From assembly GCA_017396925.1 (NCBI GenBank), contig JAFQKM010000092.1, positions 1-12,034 of the forward strand: a stretch of DNA of 12,034 nucleotides, in the 5' to 3' direction. The notes below the pieces were generated by a model. It made no database searches. It worked only from the letters and a program-made list of their open reading frames with translations, and was not told where the DNA came from. Both the position numbers and the translations under genes were made by a program. Source of the stretch: Clostridia bacterium. Lineage in GTDB: Bacteria; Bacillota; Clostridia; Oscillospirales; Butyricicoccaceae. Positions 11,311-12,034 of the stretch are shown here, one piece after another; position 1 is the stretch's first letter, and each line of letters starts with the position of its first letter.

Positions 11311-11427
11311 GCCTCCCTTGTGCAAAGGGAGGTGGCACGCGAAGCGTGACGGAGGGATTGTTCCCCCGGCCTGCCGATACAATCCCCCACTGCCCTTCGG
11401 GCAGAGCCCCCTTTGCACAAGGGGGCC
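11311..11427. repeat. Compact family A inverted-repeat element A5
   Basis: Left arm 11311-11361, spacer 11362-11378 (ends CGGCCTGCCGAT as in A2), right arm 11379-11427. Hairpin 2 is CACGC-GAA-GCGTG on the left and CTGCCC/GGGCAG on the right. It sits where the terminator of the metallo-hydrolase gene would be expected and may form the 3' end of that transcript. Confidence 0.88.
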
Positions 11428-11459
11428 TATTCTCTCGTCTGACCGATGCGCGCTGCCCT

Positions 11460-11531
11460 GAAGCCTTCCCCGTGCAGGGGAAGGTGGTTCCGCAGGAACC
11501 GGATGAGGTGTCTATTTATTTTTTCCTTATT
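11460..11531 (+). repeat. Family B hairpin repeat, copy B2
   Basis: Hairpin 1 is CCTTCCCC-GTGCA-GGGGAAGG, hairpin 2 is GGTTCC-GCA-GGAACC, followed by GGATGAGGTGTC and a T-rich end (TTATTTTTTCCTTA). It matches B3 almost base for base. The T-rich tail after the stems could also end transcripts. Confidence 0.88.
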
Positions 11532-11580
11532 TGGAAAGAGTGGGTATACACAGGGAAGCCCATTCCCACGTCAAACAGGT

Positions 11581-11606
11581 GTAGGGGCGACCATCGGTCG
11601 TCCGCA
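11581..11606 (+). repeat. Family C hairpin repeat, copy C8
   Basis: GTAGGGGCGACC-ATC-GGTCGTCCGCA: the stem is GGCGACC/GGTCGTC with one G-T mismatch; its inner pairs differ from the standard GGCC/GGCC and still match. It is preceded by TCAAACAGGT. Confidence 0.85.
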
Positions 11607-11665
11607 TGACCACGCCGATCACTGGTGCCATTCTTTCGTCGGACGGCAACGCTTCCCCTCTCCTC

Positions 11666-11799
11666 TGTCATCCTGAGCGAAGCGCAGCGCAGTCGAAGGA
11701 TCTTTCTCTGCGATCTCGGATACTCGCAAAAGATTCCTCGACAGGCCTCGGGTTCCCTGCGAAATGCTTGCATTTCGTAGGGTGGGGATCGGAATGACA
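11666..11799. repeat. Family D inverted repeat, copy D2
   Basis: It starts TGTCATCCTGAGCGAAGC and ends GATCGGAATGACA. Compared with D1 it carries about 37 extra bases near the right end, including a small hairpin CGAAATGC/GCATTTCG. The same GACGGCAACGCTTCCC linker precedes it. Confidence 0.8.
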
Positions 11800-11850
11800 G
11801 GTTATGGGTTGTTTGGGTTGTCTGACGGTTATGCTGTGTATTCGGTTGGA

Positions 11851-11875
11851 ACGGACGGCCAATGGCCGTCCCTAC
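11851..11875 (-). repeat. Family C hairpin repeat, copy C9
   Basis: A GGACGGCC/GGCCGTCC stem with loop ATT in minus-strand reading; GTAGGG at the outer end, no GCA tail. Confidence 0.85.
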
Positions 11876-11914
11876 AGTGCCAACCCATCAGCACCATGCT
11901 TCCGTCAAACACCC

Positions 11915-11943
11915 GTAGGGACCGGCATCCCTGACGGTCCGCA
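11915..11943 (+). repeat. Family C hairpin repeat, variant copy C10
   Basis: Long-loop subtype like C5: GGACCG/CGGTCC outer stem, loop GCATCCCTGA. It lies 21 bases before B3. Confidence 0.8.
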
Positions 11944-11964
11944 TGAGGGTGCCTGCGTTGGACG

Positions 11965-12034
11965 GAAGCCTTCCCCGTGCAGGGGAAGGTGGTTCCGCAG
12001 GAACCGGATGAGTTGTCTTTTTATTTTTTCCTTA
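11965..12034 (+). repeat. Family B hairpin repeat, copy B3
   Basis: Same as B2 with a few substitutions in the tail (GAGTTGTCTTTTT); runs to the window end. With B1 inverted at the other end, the window is bounded by inverted family B copies, which may be chance given their number. Confidence 0.87.

Noticed and set aside
1..12034. tRNA or rRNA genes
   Set aside because: No T-loop (GGTTCGAATCC-like) or rRNA core sequence was found on reading both strands.

Overview
The window suggests a high-GC Clostridia genome, most likely a gut Oscillospiraceae/Ruminococcaceae relative of Faecalibacterium, Gemmiger or Subdoligranulum. This is an inference. It rests on strong AGGAGG-type ribosome sites, sigma-A promoters, a TepA homologue of the Bacillus/Clostridia type, and dense dispersed hairpin repeats of a kind familiar from that group. 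Genes are GC-rich and compact; the repeats sit almost entirely between genes.

Layout. 1-250: repeats (families B, C, A). 253-2498: minus-strand genes. A terminator ends a three-gene operon of alpha/beta hydrolase, lipoprotein barnase-like RNase and barstar-like inhibitor; a separate unknown 150-aa gene has a promoter flanked by phased TTCGA boxes. 2499-2913: a regulatory intergenic region with a candidate small RNA. 2914-4320: plus-strand pair of a HAD-like protein and an unknown 307-aa protein. 4321-5320: a nest of repeats that contains a DUF559 nuclease gene bracketed by inverted repeat arms. 5370-8665: minus-strand transport block with two paralogous 421-aa MFS permeases and an iron-sulfur flavoprotein; the flavoprotein and the upstream permease form an operon. 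8666-9668: about 1 kb of repeats plus a hairpin-rich leader. 9669-10509: TepA and a small overlapping ORF. 10620-11306: a metallo-beta-lactamase-fold hydrolase. 11307-12034: repeats only.

The most interesting signal is the repeat system. Families A, B and E have unrelated stem sequences but the same design: hairpin 1 (in A and B an about 8-bp stem with a GTGYA loop), hairpin 2 (stem of variable sequence with a GAA or GCA triloop), then a purine-rich tail. Stem changes are compensated on the other side, so the folded shape appears to be selected. Three compact elements consist of two inverted A arms around a 17-18 base spacer. The DUF559 gene lies between two such arms in the same geometry, takes its ribosome site from the left arm and its last codons and stop from the right arm, and is visibly lower in GC than its neighbours. 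This looks like a nuclease-bearing parent element with small non-autonomous relatives, comparable in layout to RAYT/REP systems but with a Vsr/PD-(D/E)XK-type nuclease. That interpretation is a hypothesis.

The secreted RNase with its cytoplasmic inhibitor is the other clear system: all six catalytic positions of barnase are present, and the inhibitor gene follows 3 bases downstream.
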